64,000 nt of DNA from Lentisphaerales bacterium (GTDB lineage: Bacteria > Verrucomicrobiota > Lentisphaeria > Lentisphaerales > Lentisphaeraceae). Positions 1 through 10,399 of this stretch are shown here, piece by piece; position 1 is the stretch's first letter, and each line of letters begins with the position of its first letter. A program made the translations under genes and the position numbers. The notes below the pieces were generated by a model that saw only the letters and a program-made list of their open reading frames with translations, ran no database searches and had not been told where the DNA came from. Where the stretch lies: the NCBI GenBank assembly GCA_022446985.1, contig JAKVBD010000003.1:1-64000 (forward strand), read 5' to 3'.

Positions 1-445
1 AGGAAAAAGTGTTGGTTGCTTATCTTCAATTGCCTTGGTAACGACAGCTTTTTTCGATTTGTGCTGGCGACGTAAATCGAGTCTTCACTGCAAACTTCAT
101 TGAGATCTAAAATTTCTACACTGGCTTCATCGCCAGAGATTACATTCATATGCGTGTAGCGTTTATGGCCTGGCAATGCTGAAAGAAGCAACGTACCAAG
201 GATGTCTTTTTTATTTGATGCATCGTTACTTTTATAAGACAAAGGCGCATTATCCACCCAATTATTGAAGAGATTCGAGCAAGTTAAAAACTGAGAAAAA
301 AGACAAGCTGCACTACTGGCGTGAAGGCCTGAGTGTTATCCCAACTGACATGGTTTGTCCCACAGATTGCATCTACTTTCATTGTGCTGTTTACTTGATT
401 TATTACTTCTGAGTCGGATGATAATGATGCCGTAGTGTTAGTCAT
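1..445 (-). pseudogene. Decayed DDE-type IS transposase fragment
   Basis: An ATG at 443-445 has a good Shine-Dalgarno (AGGAGA on the minus strand) and opens a 54-residue reading frame beginning MTNTTASLSS that stops at 284. Coding then resumes in another frame from about 270, with NNWVDNAPLSYKS, the segment KKDILGTLLLSALPGHKRY and LDLNEVCSEDSI. This resembles the N-terminal part of IS4/IS1380-like transposases. Near 75 the frame changes again to RRQHKSKKAVVTKAIEDKQP, which looks like a much later part of such proteins, implying an internal deletion. At least two frameshifts and a deletion make it non-functional. It may continue beyond the window start. The exact IS family is uncertain. Confidence 0.6.
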
Positions 446-612
446 GTGGACTCTCCTATTAGCGTGGATCAAATATGCAAATAGCGCGCTGTTTTTCTTT
501 CACACAATGGGTAAAGGCAAAAAGACACTCACGCTATTCGAAATCAATGACTTACGACTTAATAAATCTCTCTACTGAGTTTTCCAGGTTATAAGGTTGC
601 TCGTCAAACTCC

Positions 613-3057
613 TCAGTTAACTGCCTTTGGGTGCTTATTCTTTAGGTACTCTTCTACTTTATAAGCATCGACCTGAATGGCATTTACACTGCTCTTATGA
701 GTGTTCGCCAGCATCTCGGCTTCTGTTTCACTGATAAGACCTTTATCCTGAGCTGCTTTAAGTAAATCCTGAGGCTTGTCTTTATTGATAACTTTCTTGC
801 GAACGCCATCCATAACTTTTTTCTGGGCATCGCCAGCACTGCACTCAGCAAGGAAAGCCTTGTTTAAACGGCCAATCCCTTTGTCATCGTTTTCAGTTTC
901 GTAAGTATGAATACACATAGCATCTCGAGTTGTATCCGCTTTCATCATGTCTTCAGCAATCTTCTGACCGGTACGATCACTGACACCATTACCAAAGGAA
1001 TTCAGTCTGAAGAAATGTCTGATCGGGCCACGCAGTAACCAGGTCAAGCCAGGTACGTTGACATTTTGCAGAACCTTCTGGAGTGCTTCCTGATACTGCT
1101 GCATACAGTACTCAAGAGCCCAGACAGCATGATCTTTGTGCGCAACATTTTGACCTTCAACTTCATAACGACGCATAACACAAGAGGCCATGTACATCCA
1201 GGACAGCATATCGCCCATACGACCGGTAATATTCTCTTTGCGTTTAAGAGCACCGCCATAGGAAACCATGATCATATCCGCCAGACTTGCAAAAACTGCA
1301 GAACCCCAGTTGATTTTTCTTTTGTACTTAGCCAGGAAACCGCCACTTTGAGGAGCAATATGACCACGAGTGAGTGACAAGCCGACAGCTCGGCAGATAT
1401 TTCTAATGACAAATTTCTGATGCGACCAGAATGCTTTATCGAAGCCTTTGACATCACCTGTTTCCAAAGCATCCACCTGACCTTTGACAAATGGGTGGCA
1501 ACGGATCAAGCCCTGACCGAAGACAATCATAGTTCTGGTCAGGATATTGGCACCTTCTACCGTGATGCCAATCGGTGTCGAAATATAATGATTGGCAAAA
1601 ATATTGTGCGGTCCACGAGAAATTCCGGAACCACCGCTGATATCCATGGCATCATTTATAATCTTACGACCGATCTCAGTAAAGTGATACTTGGCAATAG
1701 CCGATACGACCGAGGGCTTTTCTCCTTTATCAACGGCACCACAAGTATAAACCCGCGCTGCTTCGAGAAGATAGGTGTAACCACCAATGCGTGACATGGG
1801 CTCTTGAACACCTTCAAATTTACCGATGGAAATACCAAACTGCTTGCGAACCTTGGCATATGCTCCAATCGAATAGTAACATAGTTTAGCGACACCTGTA
1901 CTAGATGCCGGCAGAGTTACCGCTCTACCGGCAGACAGACAGTCCATAAGCATACGCCAGCCCTTTCCGGCACCGGCTTCTCCACCGATGATAAAATCTT
2001 TGATCGGTAGCTCAACATCTTTGCCATTGACCGGACAATTATAAAAAGAGGCTCCCATGGGATCATGACGACGCCCAAGAGTGACACCCTCTGAATTACT
2101 TGGCACCAGAGCCACCGTAATACCCAGGTCTTCTGCTTTACCCAGAATATTTTCCGGGTCGGAAAGTTTAAATGCCAGCCCCATAACAGTTGAGACTGCC
2201 GCCATAGTGATGTAGCGCTTATTAAAGTTTAAACGAACGTATGGTTGTCCATCTTTCTTAAAGACCACCCCATTCGCGGTAATTGAACCGGCATCTGATC
2301 CTGCAGTAGGTTCAGTCAAAGCAAAACATGGTATTTCGCGACCATCGGCCAATCTTGGCAGGTAATGATTTTTCTGTTCTTCTGTACCGTAGTGCAGTAG
2401 AAGTTCAGCCGGACCAAGTGAATTCGGCACCATAACAGTCGTTCCCAGCGGGCCGGAAGCTGCTGTTAATTTACCGACGATGCTACTGACTGCTAAACCG
2501 GAGAATTCTTTACCGCCATATCTTTTAGGAATAATGAAACTGAAAAAGCCTTCTTTCTTTATGTAATCCCAGGCTTCGGGAGGAAGGTCCCCGTCGCACT
2601 GAATATCCCAGTCATGCACCATTTCACAAAGTTCCTGACATGGGCCATCTACAAAAGCCTGTTCTTCCTCTGATAGCTTTTCATAGGGCTGCGATAAGAG
2701 TTCATTAAAATTAGGCTTACCGGTAAAAAATTCCTTTTCGACCCAAACAGTACCGGCATCGATAGCAATTTTCTCGGTTTCTGAAATTGCTGGTAACAAG
2801 CCTAGTTTATTAATTAAATTCATTAGTGGCTTCGATAGCAAAATGCGACGAATCGGCGGTAAAATAAAAATCAAACAAACGGCACCGACAATCAACAAGG
2901 CTGTATTACTCGCCCCGAAGCCAGCCATCGCCACCAAAAGAAATGCCGTCCACACTATGGCCGGAGCTCCAAAGTAAGCGATTATAAAACCTGCCAGGAG
3001 TAATCCCGGCACACTTACCCAAAGTTCAACATTTTCAGGACTCAAAAACTCTTTCAT
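613..3057 (-). CDS. fadE: Acyl-CoA dehydrogenase, FadE type
   Basis: An 814-residue protein, the same length as Escherichia coli FadE. It would carry out the first, FAD-dependent step of fatty acid beta-oxidation, converting acyl-CoA to trans-2-enoyl-CoA. The N-terminus has hydrophobic segments (about residues 12-60), as in FadE, so it is probably membrane associated. The central acyl-CoA dehydrogenase fold shows the substrate/FAD motif CFALTEPTAGSDAGS (about 250) and the C-terminal domain pattern GGSGISRGPHNIFANHY (about 480-496). It is divergently transcribed from a ROK-family regulator. The promoter I read for it (-35 TTGCTT, -10 TATATT, 17-nt spacing) lies inside a strong inverted repeat, so it is probably repressed there. 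No other beta-oxidation gene is adjacent. Confidence 0.93.
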   Translation of the reverse strand: MKEFLSPENVELWVSVPGLLLAGFIIAYFGAPAIVWTAFLLVAMAGFGASNTALLIVGAVCLIFILPPIRRILLSKPLMNLINKLGLLPAISETEKIAIDAGTVWVEKEFFTGKPNFNELLSQPYEKLSEEEQAFVDGPCQELCEMVHDWDIQCDGDLPPEAWDYIKKEGFFSFIIPKRYGGKEFSGLAVSSIVGKLTAASGPLGTTVMVPNSLGPAELLLHYGTEEQKNHYLPRLADGREIPCFALTEPTAGSDAGSITANGVVFKKDGQPYVRLNFNKRYITMAAVSTVMGLAFKLSDPENILGKAEDLGITVALVPSNSEGVTLGRRHDPMGASFYNCPVNGKDVELPIKDFIIGGEAGAGKGWRMLMDCLSAGRAVTLPASSTGVAKLCYYSIGAYAKVRKQFGISIGKFEGVQEPMSRIGGYTYLLEAARVYTCGAVDKGEKPSVVSAIAKYHFTEIGRKIINDAMDISGGSGISRGPHNIFANHYISTPIGITVEGANILTRTMIVFGQGLIRCHPFVKGQVDALETGDVKGFDKAFWSHQKFVIRNICRAVGLSLTRGHIAPQSGGFLAKYKRKINWGSAVFASLADMIMVSYGGALKRKENITGRMGDMLSWMYMASCVMRRYEVEGQNVAHKDHAVWALEYCMQQYQEALQKVLQNVNVPGLTWLLRGPIRHFFRLNSFGNGVSDRTGQKIAEDMMKADTTRDAMCIHTYETENDDKGIGRLNKAFLAECSAGDAQKKVMDGVRKKVINKDKPQDLLKAAQDKGLISETEAEMLANTHKSSVNAIQVDAYKVEEYLKNKHPKAVN

Positions 3058-3096
3058 AACAGTCTCCCTCTCTTTAGTTAAAAGAATAAAAATATT

Positions 3097-3142
3097 AAGT
3101 TGCTTATTTCAATATAATACGTTAAGTTGAAATAAGCAACTT
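3097..3142. promoter_or_regulatory. Inverted-repeat operator over divergent fadE/ROK promoters
   Basis: Two perfect 16-bp arms, AAGTTGCTTATTTCAA (3097-3112) and its complement (3127-3142), are separated by 14 bp. Beyond the arms AATATT recurs on both sides, offset by 3 bp. On the minus strand a -35 TTGCTT (3134-3139) and -10 TATATT (3111-3116) at 17-nt spacing fall in the dyad and would drive fadE. On the plus strand TATAAT (3113-3118) sits in the spacer and may serve the regulator. TTATTT/AAATAA half-sites are reminiscent of NagC/Mlc-type ROK operators (family knowledge). The function is inferred. Confidence 0.75.
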
Positions 3143-3170
3143 TTTAATATTTAGACTAAGGGGACACTGA

Positions 3171-4382
3171 ATGCGAGGTTCAACACAACTGGAAATTCTC
3201 AAACTCCTGCGAGTTAATAATGCCTTATCACGAGCAGAGATTGCCGATAAATTAAATATGAACAGAGGGAATATCACTCGTGCAGTAGCAGGAATGTTGC
3301 AGAGAAAGTGGTTACTCGAATGTCAGGCAGAAGACGATGGGCAGGTACGTCGAGGCCAGCCTCCTATTCTCTTGAAGATTAACCCCGAAGCATTTTCTGC
3401 TATTGGTATTACCGTTAGTACTACGATAGAAATCTCTTTGGTGAATGCTATTGGCGAACTGCAGTCAACAAACTCAATAAGCAACTTGCTACCTGAAAAA
3501 CCTGATGAGTGTATAGAAAACATCATCAAGGAAATTGAGAGACTTTTAAAGAGTTCCAAAGGCTGCAATCTTGGAATTGGCTTAGCTACTTCTGGCATTA
3601 TGCATAAAGACCCAGAAAAACTGTATGACAATTACTACATAGGCGGTAGAACAGGAAGACTCTCACTGATAAATTCTCTGGAAAACCTCAATGCTGGGCC
3701 TGTCTTTACTTCACAAATCTCCAGCGTTTATGCAATAGCAGAATATCAGGCTCGCCCAGAATTAAGAAAAAATAAGACTTTTTTCTGTATCAGTGATCGC
3801 CTTAACTTTGGCGGTATCTGGGAAGGACTGATGATCTCCAGTAAACGCCTCAAAAAACTCTCTATTCAACACGTAAAAATCAAAGACAGCAACTATCCAT
3901 GCTACTGTGGAGAAAAGGGCTGTCTTGTCACAGTTGCCGGATTCCGCAGTATTTGTGATAAACTTTAAGGTTTTGTTCCTGGAGAACGCGGTCATATTCC
4001 AATCACCCAAACAATCAAAGAACGACACGAACTTTTCAATAAAATTCAAAATAAGGATGAACAAGCATTGACTCTTTTGAAAGAAGCTGCACAAGCAATT
4101 TATGAAGCGACAGAGCCCTTTGTTTTAGCATTTCAGCCAGATGCCTTATTTTTCGACGACTGGCTGACACTTTATCCTGAAAATGGTATTGATTACATCC
4201 GCGATAAGTTCGCCGAATACAGTCAGAAGGCTGGATATAAATCCTGGGAAGTTATGGATTCAGTCAGCTATGGTAAACAACAAGGCGTCATTGGTGCTGC
4301 AATCCTTGTTTTAGAACGCAACTACGGTTTAACCACTTCAAACTTGAGGATTAAAGACTTTACAGAGCATCTTTTTAATTAA
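3171..4382 (+). pseudogene. ROK-family transcriptional regulator, interrupted by an in-frame stop
   Basis: Residues 1-70 form a winged helix-turn-helix (TQLEILKLLRVNNALSRAEIADKLNMNRGNITRAV, given here as positions 5-38 of a MarR/ROK-type domain), followed by a ROK domain. The zinc signature CYCGEKGCL is present near residue 245. Reading stops at a TAA at 3966-3968 after 265 residues. The same frame then continues without another stop to 4382 (from GFVPGERGHIPI to the end), giving a total of about 403 codons, the normal length of ROK repressors. A TTG at 4068 could only start a C-terminal fragment. There is a good SD (AAGGGG) before the ATG at 3171. The simplest reading is one nonsense mutation, or a base-call error. 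The position beside fadE and a desaturase suggests lipid regulation, unusual for the sugar-linked ROK family. Confidence 0.85.
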
Positions 4383-4569
4383 AATTGTCAAAACTACATT
4401 CAACAAAAGTCTTCACTAGCAAGATAGCCAAGATCGAAAAAAACGGCTTTTTCTTTCTATTGAAGTTCACATAAAAACTTGCAGAATCGCACTCTTTACG
4501 TTAGGTTACACTGACTAAATAATTGTCGACTAAAAATATTCATCTAAACCTTACGGAAATTTTAATTTA

Positions 4570-5748
4570 ATGAATTTAGATATACCTGATGCTAAGCAAG
4601 ACTGGCTAAATACCTCTGTCTTATTTTCTACTCCTCTACTTGCTGTCATTTTTGTCCCTTACTACTGGATCAATTTTGGATTCACTTCTTTTGACTGGAT
4701 TTGCTTCTTTGTATTTATGTACACAACAGGCACCGGAATAACTGCGGGTTACCATCGCCTGTGGTCACATAAAGCTTATAATGCCAGTACGCCTGTGAAA
4801 CTATGGCTTGCCTACTGGGGCGCCTGCGCTACTCAAAACTCTATCCTCAAATGGTCTGCAGACCATAGACGTCACCACAAGAATGTTGATGACAATGAAA
4901 AAGATCCTTACTCTGCGAAAAGAGGCTTTTGGTACTCTCACATGGGATGGGTTCTCAAGCATTACCAAGGATCAACTGCTGACCTAAGCAATGTCAATGA
5001 TCTTAAGAAAGATCCTATTGTCAACTTCCAGGCCAAATTTTATGTACCACTTGTAATATTTAGTAATATAGTTGTACCTATTTTCCTGGGTTGGGCCTAC
5101 AAATCCTACACTGGCCACGGTAACTCAATCTATGGTGTTTTGGTTCTTGCCGGTCTACTGCGATTTGTCTTAAACCACCACTTCACTTTTTTAATTAACT
5201 CTGCCTGCCACTTCTTTGGATCGCAGCCTTATGCAAGCAAAGATACATCGAGAGATAACTGGTTCCTGGCTCTATTTACTTACGGTGAAGGTTACCATAA
5301 CTTCCACCACACTTTCCAGGCCGATTACCGCAATGGCATAAAGTGGTACCATTTTGACCCTACTAAATGGACTATCAAGCTTTGGAGCTGGTTTGGACTG
5401 GCTAGTAATCTAAAAATGATTCCAGAAAAACAAATTATGAAAGCTGTAACTCTTCAGTCAATGACTAAGAAGAAAGAAAAGCTTTACCAAAGACTTAACC
5501 TTGCTGATGAAAATACTCTCTGCCAGAAAGTTGAAAACTGCTTTAATGAACTGACTCACTCTATGAATGAATGGATTGAAGAATCTCATAAGTATTTTAG
5601 ATTTTGTAAAGATGACTCTAAAAGTCATGAAGAGAAACAGTCTTACGCAGAAAAGCTAGAAGACCTCAAAAAAGCCTTCGAAGCAAAGAAAGCTCAGTTA
5701 CTTGAGGTTCTAAACGCTCCTTCAATTAATGCTCTAGAAGCTGTCTAA
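4570..5748 (+). CDS. Acyl-CoA delta-9 fatty acid desaturase
   Basis: A 392-residue integral membrane di-iron desaturase that introduces a cis double bond into saturated acyl chains, as in stearoyl-CoA/OLE1-type enzymes. The three histidine boxes are complete: HRLWSH (about 62-67), HRRHH (about 99-103) and HNFHH (about 243-247). Hydrophobic segments flank them (about 18-56 and 155-210). Residues about 300-392 form a charged, probably helical or coiled-coil C-terminal extension beyond the usual bacterial enzyme. It lies downstream of the ROK regulator, 187 nt away, and converges with the kinase/WD40 gene, overlapping it by 4 nt at the stops. Confidence 0.93.
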   Translation: MNLDIPDAKQDWLNTSVLFSTPLLAVIFVPYYWINFGFTSFDWICFFVFMYTTGTGITAGYHRLWSHKAYNASTPVKLWLAYWGACATQNSILKWSADHRRHHKNVDDNEKDPYSAKRGFWYSHMGWVLKHYQGSTADLSNVNDLKKDPIVNFQAKFYVPLVIFSNIVVPIFLGWAYKSYTGHGNSIYGVLVLAGLLRFVLNHHFTFLINSACHFFGSQPYASKDTSRDNWFLALFTYGEGYHNFHHTFQADYRNGIKWYHFDPTKWTIKLWSWFGLASNLKMIPEKQIMKAVTLQSMTKKKEKLYQRLNLADENTLCQKVENCFNELTHSMNEWIEESHKYFRFCKDDSKSHEEKQSYAEKLEDLKKAFEAKKAQLLEVLNAPSINALEAV

Positions 5749-8700
5749 TTTTTCTGTAACTGATAAATTTTTATAGACTCAATCAAAGCCTGTAAGTCAT
5801 CTTGCAGGCTTTCTTTTTGCAGTAAACTCTTAAGTCTTGACCAAGATACCGAATGCCAAAGGCGAATGGTGCCGTCCTTAGAAGAACTGGCGACCAGATT
5901 ATCCGATATAACCTTCACCTTGGTAATTGGCTCTTCATGACCTGAAAGAGGTAACAACTCGAGATTATTCACAAGATCCCAAACAAAGACGCTGTTATCT
6001 CTGGAAGAACTACTCACTAAAAACTGATTATCCATGCTCAAGTCAGCATAAGAAGCATCCCCTCGAACTCCGTGAGACAGTTCATTCACAATATTATAAT
6101 TTTTATCCAGAATCAAAATCTTACTGTCACGAGAGCATGAGACAAATAATTCGTCCTCACCAGACTCTAAGCGCCCAACATAAAATACTTTCCTTTTATG
6201 TTTAACCGGTAATTCTGTAAATGTGGAATCTTGCCAATCTAAATTGAATAAAAGGCCATTCTCATTACCACATAAAAGAGTATTATCATTTACGAAAGCT
6301 ATGCACGGGTCCTGCTTAGTTAATATTGCTGGATCTAGTTTCTTGGGAGTCTGTAAATTTGCGACGCTCCAAATCACTATTTCGCCATTTTTAAAAGAAG
6401 CTGCTATGTACTTTTTACTTGGTGAGAGAACCAGAGAATTGAGACGTGAATTAATCCCCGATTGTAAATCCAAAGATTCCCAGGTATGTCCGGCATACTT
6501 CCAAAGCTTTACCCCCCCCTTCAAGTCGGCCGAAATAAGAGTTCCTTCATCGATAAACGATACCTTTTTAAGAGGAATCGTAGAAGTCTCATCATGCTTG
6601 AAATGACTGAGCATACTTCCCTGGCGTAAATCCCAAAAACGAATTTCTCCATCTGCGCTGGCAGACACCAACTGACCATCTAAATAATCAAAATCCTCCA
6701 CTAAACTTCCATGAAACAATATGTGATTATCCTGATTGCTAGACTCATTTTCATATACATTTAGAACCCGATCCGCTGATACCGTGGCATAGCGTTTGCC
6801 ATTTGAACTGAAGTCAGCACAGTAAACCAAATTATCGTGACTTTTCTTTTCAGAGATCAAATGACCATCACTGACACGCCAGGTACGAACATATTTATCT
6901 CTGGAAGTCGTCAGAAGCGTCTGCCCATCTGGTGAAAAAGTAGCGCAACGAATATCTGACTTATGTTCATCTTTACCAAAGCTATGAATAAGCTTCGACT
7001 TGTGATAGTCCCAGATCTTAATCTGTTTGTCACGGCCAGCAGAAACATAAGTCTTACCATCCGGGCTGAATTCACCCCACCATATTTCAGACTCATGTTT
7101 ACCGATGACTTTAGACTCCGAAAGCTCCTGACCATTCCAGCTCCACTTTTTAACCGAGCCATCCCAACCAACTGAGACCACAGTTTTACCATCCGGAGAA
7201 ATTTGAGCTGAGTAAACACGCTTACTTTCATCTTCAGAGTGAACTCCTACTGCCAGTGGCTCTTTAAACGATTTTTTTTGCCAATCCCAAATAGAAAAGC
7301 GCCCTTCACTGCCACTGCAAAGCATGTACTTGTTATCTTTAGAAAAGAAAATACGGCGGATCTTAGTATGATCCATTTTGATTTCCTGAGCTTTGGCTGT
7401 ACTGCGAATCGCCTCATTGACATTCCAGACATAAACAGAACCATCATTACAAGCGAGAGCGATATGACCATCGTAGGAGAAACGAGCATCCTCCAAGTCT
7501 GTCGTCTTCAAATTGGTACCGCTATAATTAAAGGTTACTAGAGGTACCCCTGTATAAGAATCCCACAAGATTGCAGTATCATCCCAAGAAGAAGTCAATA
7601 AATATTTACTTTCAGGGTCATGAGAAAACTCTACAGAAAGTATTTCTTCTTTATGCCCCAAAAGCACTAAATGTTCAGGAATCGCATTATAAAGCAACTG
7701 CCCCCACATCCAATTGCGCCCTTCTTCCCTTACTTCGCTTAACATGCTGAAGGCTGTTGGAGTCGGCAAAGAGTTATTTTGCTGGAGTGATGCTATACGC
7801 GACAGTTGACTGTAATCAATTCTCGCAGACAGTTGTGATGAAGCACTCTTTTTCTGAGCGTCTAATTCGGCAAGTTGTGCCTTCTGCTCATTGACTTCCT
7901 GTTGTATAATGGCTCTTTCTTTGGTCAGATTCTGAACCAAGTTTACCTCTTTTATAAAAAAGAAAGTAATTGCCAAAATCAAAACCATGGCAACTCCGCC
8001 ATAGAAATAGCGGCGACGAATAATGCCATTAGAAGCCCGGATAAAATCATTTTCTAAAATAGAAAAATCCCATTGGCTATTCTGCAAATCAACAATCTCA
8101 CGCATTTGATCTGAATTGGAAAAAAGGAATTTCCGATGCCGACCATTTTCATCCCATTCATTAGCTGCAGCTCTGACTCTCTTGTGAATCACTAGATTAC
8201 TCTTTTGATCCGACAACCAATTGATGACTCGAGTCCATCCAGAACCATGAATCTGTTGAATTAAAGCTTCATGCGAAACACTTAATATTTTGCGGGATGT
8301 CTTTTCATCCATCTCTAAAGTAAATAACCGCGCTTCAATAAAAGCCTGTACTAGAAGCTTGGCATCAGCAGTTAATGCTTCATAATCCGCATAAAGTCTT
8401 CTTGGAACATGGTTTTCGTCTACTTTTATGAGGCGTTGAAAAACCTTATGAAAGGTTTGATCCATATGCAAAAGCCCATGATCCTGAATCAGGCTCTCAG
8501 CCCGACGAGCTAAAGCACCATGCATACCTCCAAGTTCTTTATAGACTTCATGGGACATCAGCCCTTTGGGAGAACGTCTAAAGATTTCATCCAAAGTAAA
8601 AGAAAGTGCCGCCAGACTTTCAGGATTTTGCATGGCTTCCGCTCTTAATATCTCTACAAGACTTTTTCCTGACTGAGGATCATTTTCAAACTTTAAGTGA

Positions 8701-10388
8701 GCTTTGAGAGCCGGCATGCGAATCATGCGGTTAATACTGCTCTCACCCGGTTTCGGTAAATTGTAAAGGTTCTGAGCTAAGCCGGCAGATTCGAGAAAGG
8801 AAATACATTCCTGGTAAAAGTCATTCCTCAAACTCAAAATAATTCGAATGTTCGCAGTATTTAAAACCTTATTCAGCAAGACAGCTAACCATTTGTAATC
8901 GGCCAAAGTCTGTAAAGCCTCTTCAAATTGATCGATGATGATCAAAAGCTTATTCTGTGAACTATCTGTGTAATTCTGAATGTAGTCTTCAAGATTCTGA
9001 CGTAAGGCTGCATCTGGTCTGGTAAGAATACAATTCCAGCCAGAACTCTGTTTAAAGACCGGGATAATTCCAGCTTTTAGAAAAGACGATTTCCCGGCAC
9101 CGCTGGGAGCCAGAACAGTGACTATAGCCGACTCAGGTTTAAGCCCCTCCAAATATGAACAAAGATGGGCAATCTCTTTATCGCGTCCAAAGAATAAATG
9201 AGCGTCTTCTTCTGTATAACTTTGCAGTGATTTATATGGAGACCTATCCCATGCGGAATCATCTGGTTTTGAGAGCTTTTCAAAAAGTGCCTTGCGCAGT
9301 TTTGTTTCTGCAATCTCTAATTCATCACTTTCAGAAACTTGAAAATCACCTTGTGCACTGTGTTTTTTGGTATAAGCAACAATCTGAATTTGTTTAGCAA
9401 ACTCCAGCTTCATGGCTTCAAGTACAGGTAAGAAGGAAGCGCTTTGCTCTAGTTCACCATCAAAAACTATCGTAAAGAGAGGCAACAAACAGCCACAGTT
9501 TATGAGCGCTGTACGAAATTCACTCACTGTCTGATATCTATTTTCTGAAGACGATAAAGCCTTGTTTAAAACTTCAGCAATTTCTGGTGAAATCTCAAAG
9601 TTATAGGTGCGAATATCTTCGACTTCAGCAAAAGAGCACAATTGTAAAATATCTTCACGAGAAAGACTTTTATCAGGAATAAATTCAGCTGCGACACCTG
9701 CTCTTGGAATCTTAGGGTGAGCTTTTGCAAGAACAGTGTAAAGCAAACAAGCAAGACCATAGACATCCATATCTGCCGCTGGGTCTTCGCCATTTATCTG
9801 TTCTGGAGAAGAAAACTCATAAGTCCCTGCTCCTAGACCATCTGCTGATTTAACGGCCGAAGTCCCCTTCTTGGTAGAAATACCAAAGTCGAGAAGTTTG
9901 ACCTGAGCATCTGAATTCACCATTACATTTTGCGGTTTTATATCAAGGTGAATAAAATTCTGATCGTGTAAATTCTGAACCGTATTACAAAGCTCGATAA
10001 AGGCTCGGTAAATTTCAGTTTGATTCTTCGCTGTTAATGCCCATTGATCAAAGCTTTCGCCATCGACGTAATCCATGCTGTAGTAAAGATAACCATTTTC
10101 TTCACCGGTTGCATGAATTCTGGCAATACCCGGTAAGCGGATTTCTTTGAGCCTGGAAATCTCTTTAAGGAAGCGCTGCTTATCAATCCCGCTGGATCGA
10201 TGTAAAATCTTGACGGCTTCAAACCATTCGACTTGTAGGTCCGGCTGAACCTGAAAGACCGTACCAAAGCCACCTTTACCTATAAGTTTGCCTAACTTAT
10301 AGGACGCAAACTGTTCCCCGACCTCAGGAAAAGATTCCCAGGGTAAGGATGGCAAAGCTCCATCGGCTATAGTTTTAGCGTCTCTCAT
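5745..10388 (-). CDS. Ser/Thr kinase - nSTAND1 ATPase - TM - WD40 protein
   Basis: A 1547-residue multidomain protein. A protein kinase domain (about 30-310) has the glycine loop GKGGFGTV, lysine in EAVKIL, HLDIKPQN (about 145-152), DFG and SPE, so it looks active. Next is a STAND-type ATPase opening with HLFFGRDKEIAHL, with Walker A APSGAGKSS (about 425-435) and Walker B LLIIIDQFEE. A single transmembrane segment (about 791-810) and a short coiled coil follow, then WD40 repeats over about 895-1530 (for example GKTVVSVGWDGSVKKW, ASSSKDGTIRLW). I chose the ATG at 10388 because the upstream ATG at 10487 would run 88 nt into recD. It starts 11 nt after recD and is probably in the recCBD operon. 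Architecture suggests a membrane-anchored sensor in which WD40 ligand binding gates ATPase and kinase activity (inference). Confidence 0.88.
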   Translation of the reverse strand: MRDAKTIADGALPSLPWESFPEVGEQFASYKLGKLIGKGGFGTVFQVQPDLQVEWFEAVKILHRSSGIDKQRFLKEISRLKEIRLPGIARIHATGEENGYLYYSMDYVDGESFDQWALTAKNQTEIYRAFIELCNTVQNLHDQNFIHLDIKPQNVMVNSDAQVKLLDFGISTKKGTSAVKSADGLGAGTYEFSSPEQINGEDPAADMDVYGLACLLYTVLAKAHPKIPRAGVAAEFIPDKSLSREDILQLCSFAEVEDIRTYNFEISPEIAEVLNKALSSSENRYQTVSEFRTALINCGCLLPLFTIVFDGELEQSASFLPVLEAMKLEFAKQIQIVAYTKKHSAQGDFQVSESDELEIAETKLRKALFEKLSKPDDSAWDRSPYKSLQSYTEEDAHLFFGRDKEIAHLCSYLEGLKPESAIVTVLAPSGAGKSSFLKAGIIPVFKQSSGWNCILTRPDAALRQNLEDYIQNYTDSSQNKLLIIIDQFEEALQTLADYKWLAVLLNKVLNTANIRIILSLRNDFYQECISFLESAGLAQNLYNLPKPGESSINRMIRMPALKAHLKFENDPQSGKSLVEILRAEAMQNPESLAALSFTLDEIFRRSPKGLMSHEVYKELGGMHGALARRAESLIQDHGLLHMDQTFHKVFQRLIKVDENHVPRRLYADYEALTADAKLLVQAFIEARLFTLEMDEKTSRKILSVSHEALIQQIHGSGWTRVINWLSDQKSNLVIHKRVRAAANEWDENGRHRKFLFSNSDQMREIVDLQNSQWDFSILENDFIRASNGIIRRRYFYGGVAMVLILAITFFFIKEVNLVQNLTKERAIIQQEVNEQKAQLAELDAQKKSASSQLSARIDYSQLSRIASLQQNNSLPTPTAFSMLSEVREEGRNWMWGQLLYNAIPEHLVLLGHKEEILSVEFSHDPESKYLLTSSWDDTAILWDSYTGVPLVTFNYSGTNLKTTDLEDARFSYDGHIALACNDGSVYVWNVNEAIRSTAKAQEIKMDHTKIRRIFFSKDNKYMLCSGSEGRFSIWDWQKKSFKEPLAVGVHSEDESKRVYSAQISPDGKTVVSVGWDGSVKKWSWNGQELSESKVIGKHESEIWWGEFSPDGKTYVSAGRDKQIKIWDYHKSKLIHSFGKDEHKSDIRCATFSPDGQTLLTTSRDKYVRTWRVSDGHLISEKKSHDNLVYCADFSSNGKRYATVSADRVLNVYENESSNQDNHILFHGSLVEDFDYLDGQLVSASADGEIRFWDLRQGSMLSHFKHDETSTIPLKKVSFIDEGTLISADLKGGVKLWKYAGHTWESLDLQSGINSRLNSLVLSPSKKYIAASFKNGEIVIWSVANLQTPKKLDPAILTKQDPCIAFVNDNTLLCGNENGLLFNLDWQDSTFTELPVKHKRKVFYVGRLESGEDELFVSCSRDSKILILDKNYNIVNELSHGVRGDASYADLSMDNQFLVSSSSRDNSVFVWDLVNNLELLPLSGHEEPITKVKVISDNLVASSSKDGTIRLWHSVSWSRLKSLLQKESLQDDLQALIESIKIYQLQKN

Positions 10389-10399
10389 AAAAATCCAGT

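Noticed and set aside
3966-4382. A separate second gene starting at TTG 4068
   Set aside because: It is in frame with the ROK gene and continues its C-terminal domain, so it is the broken tail rather than an independent gene.
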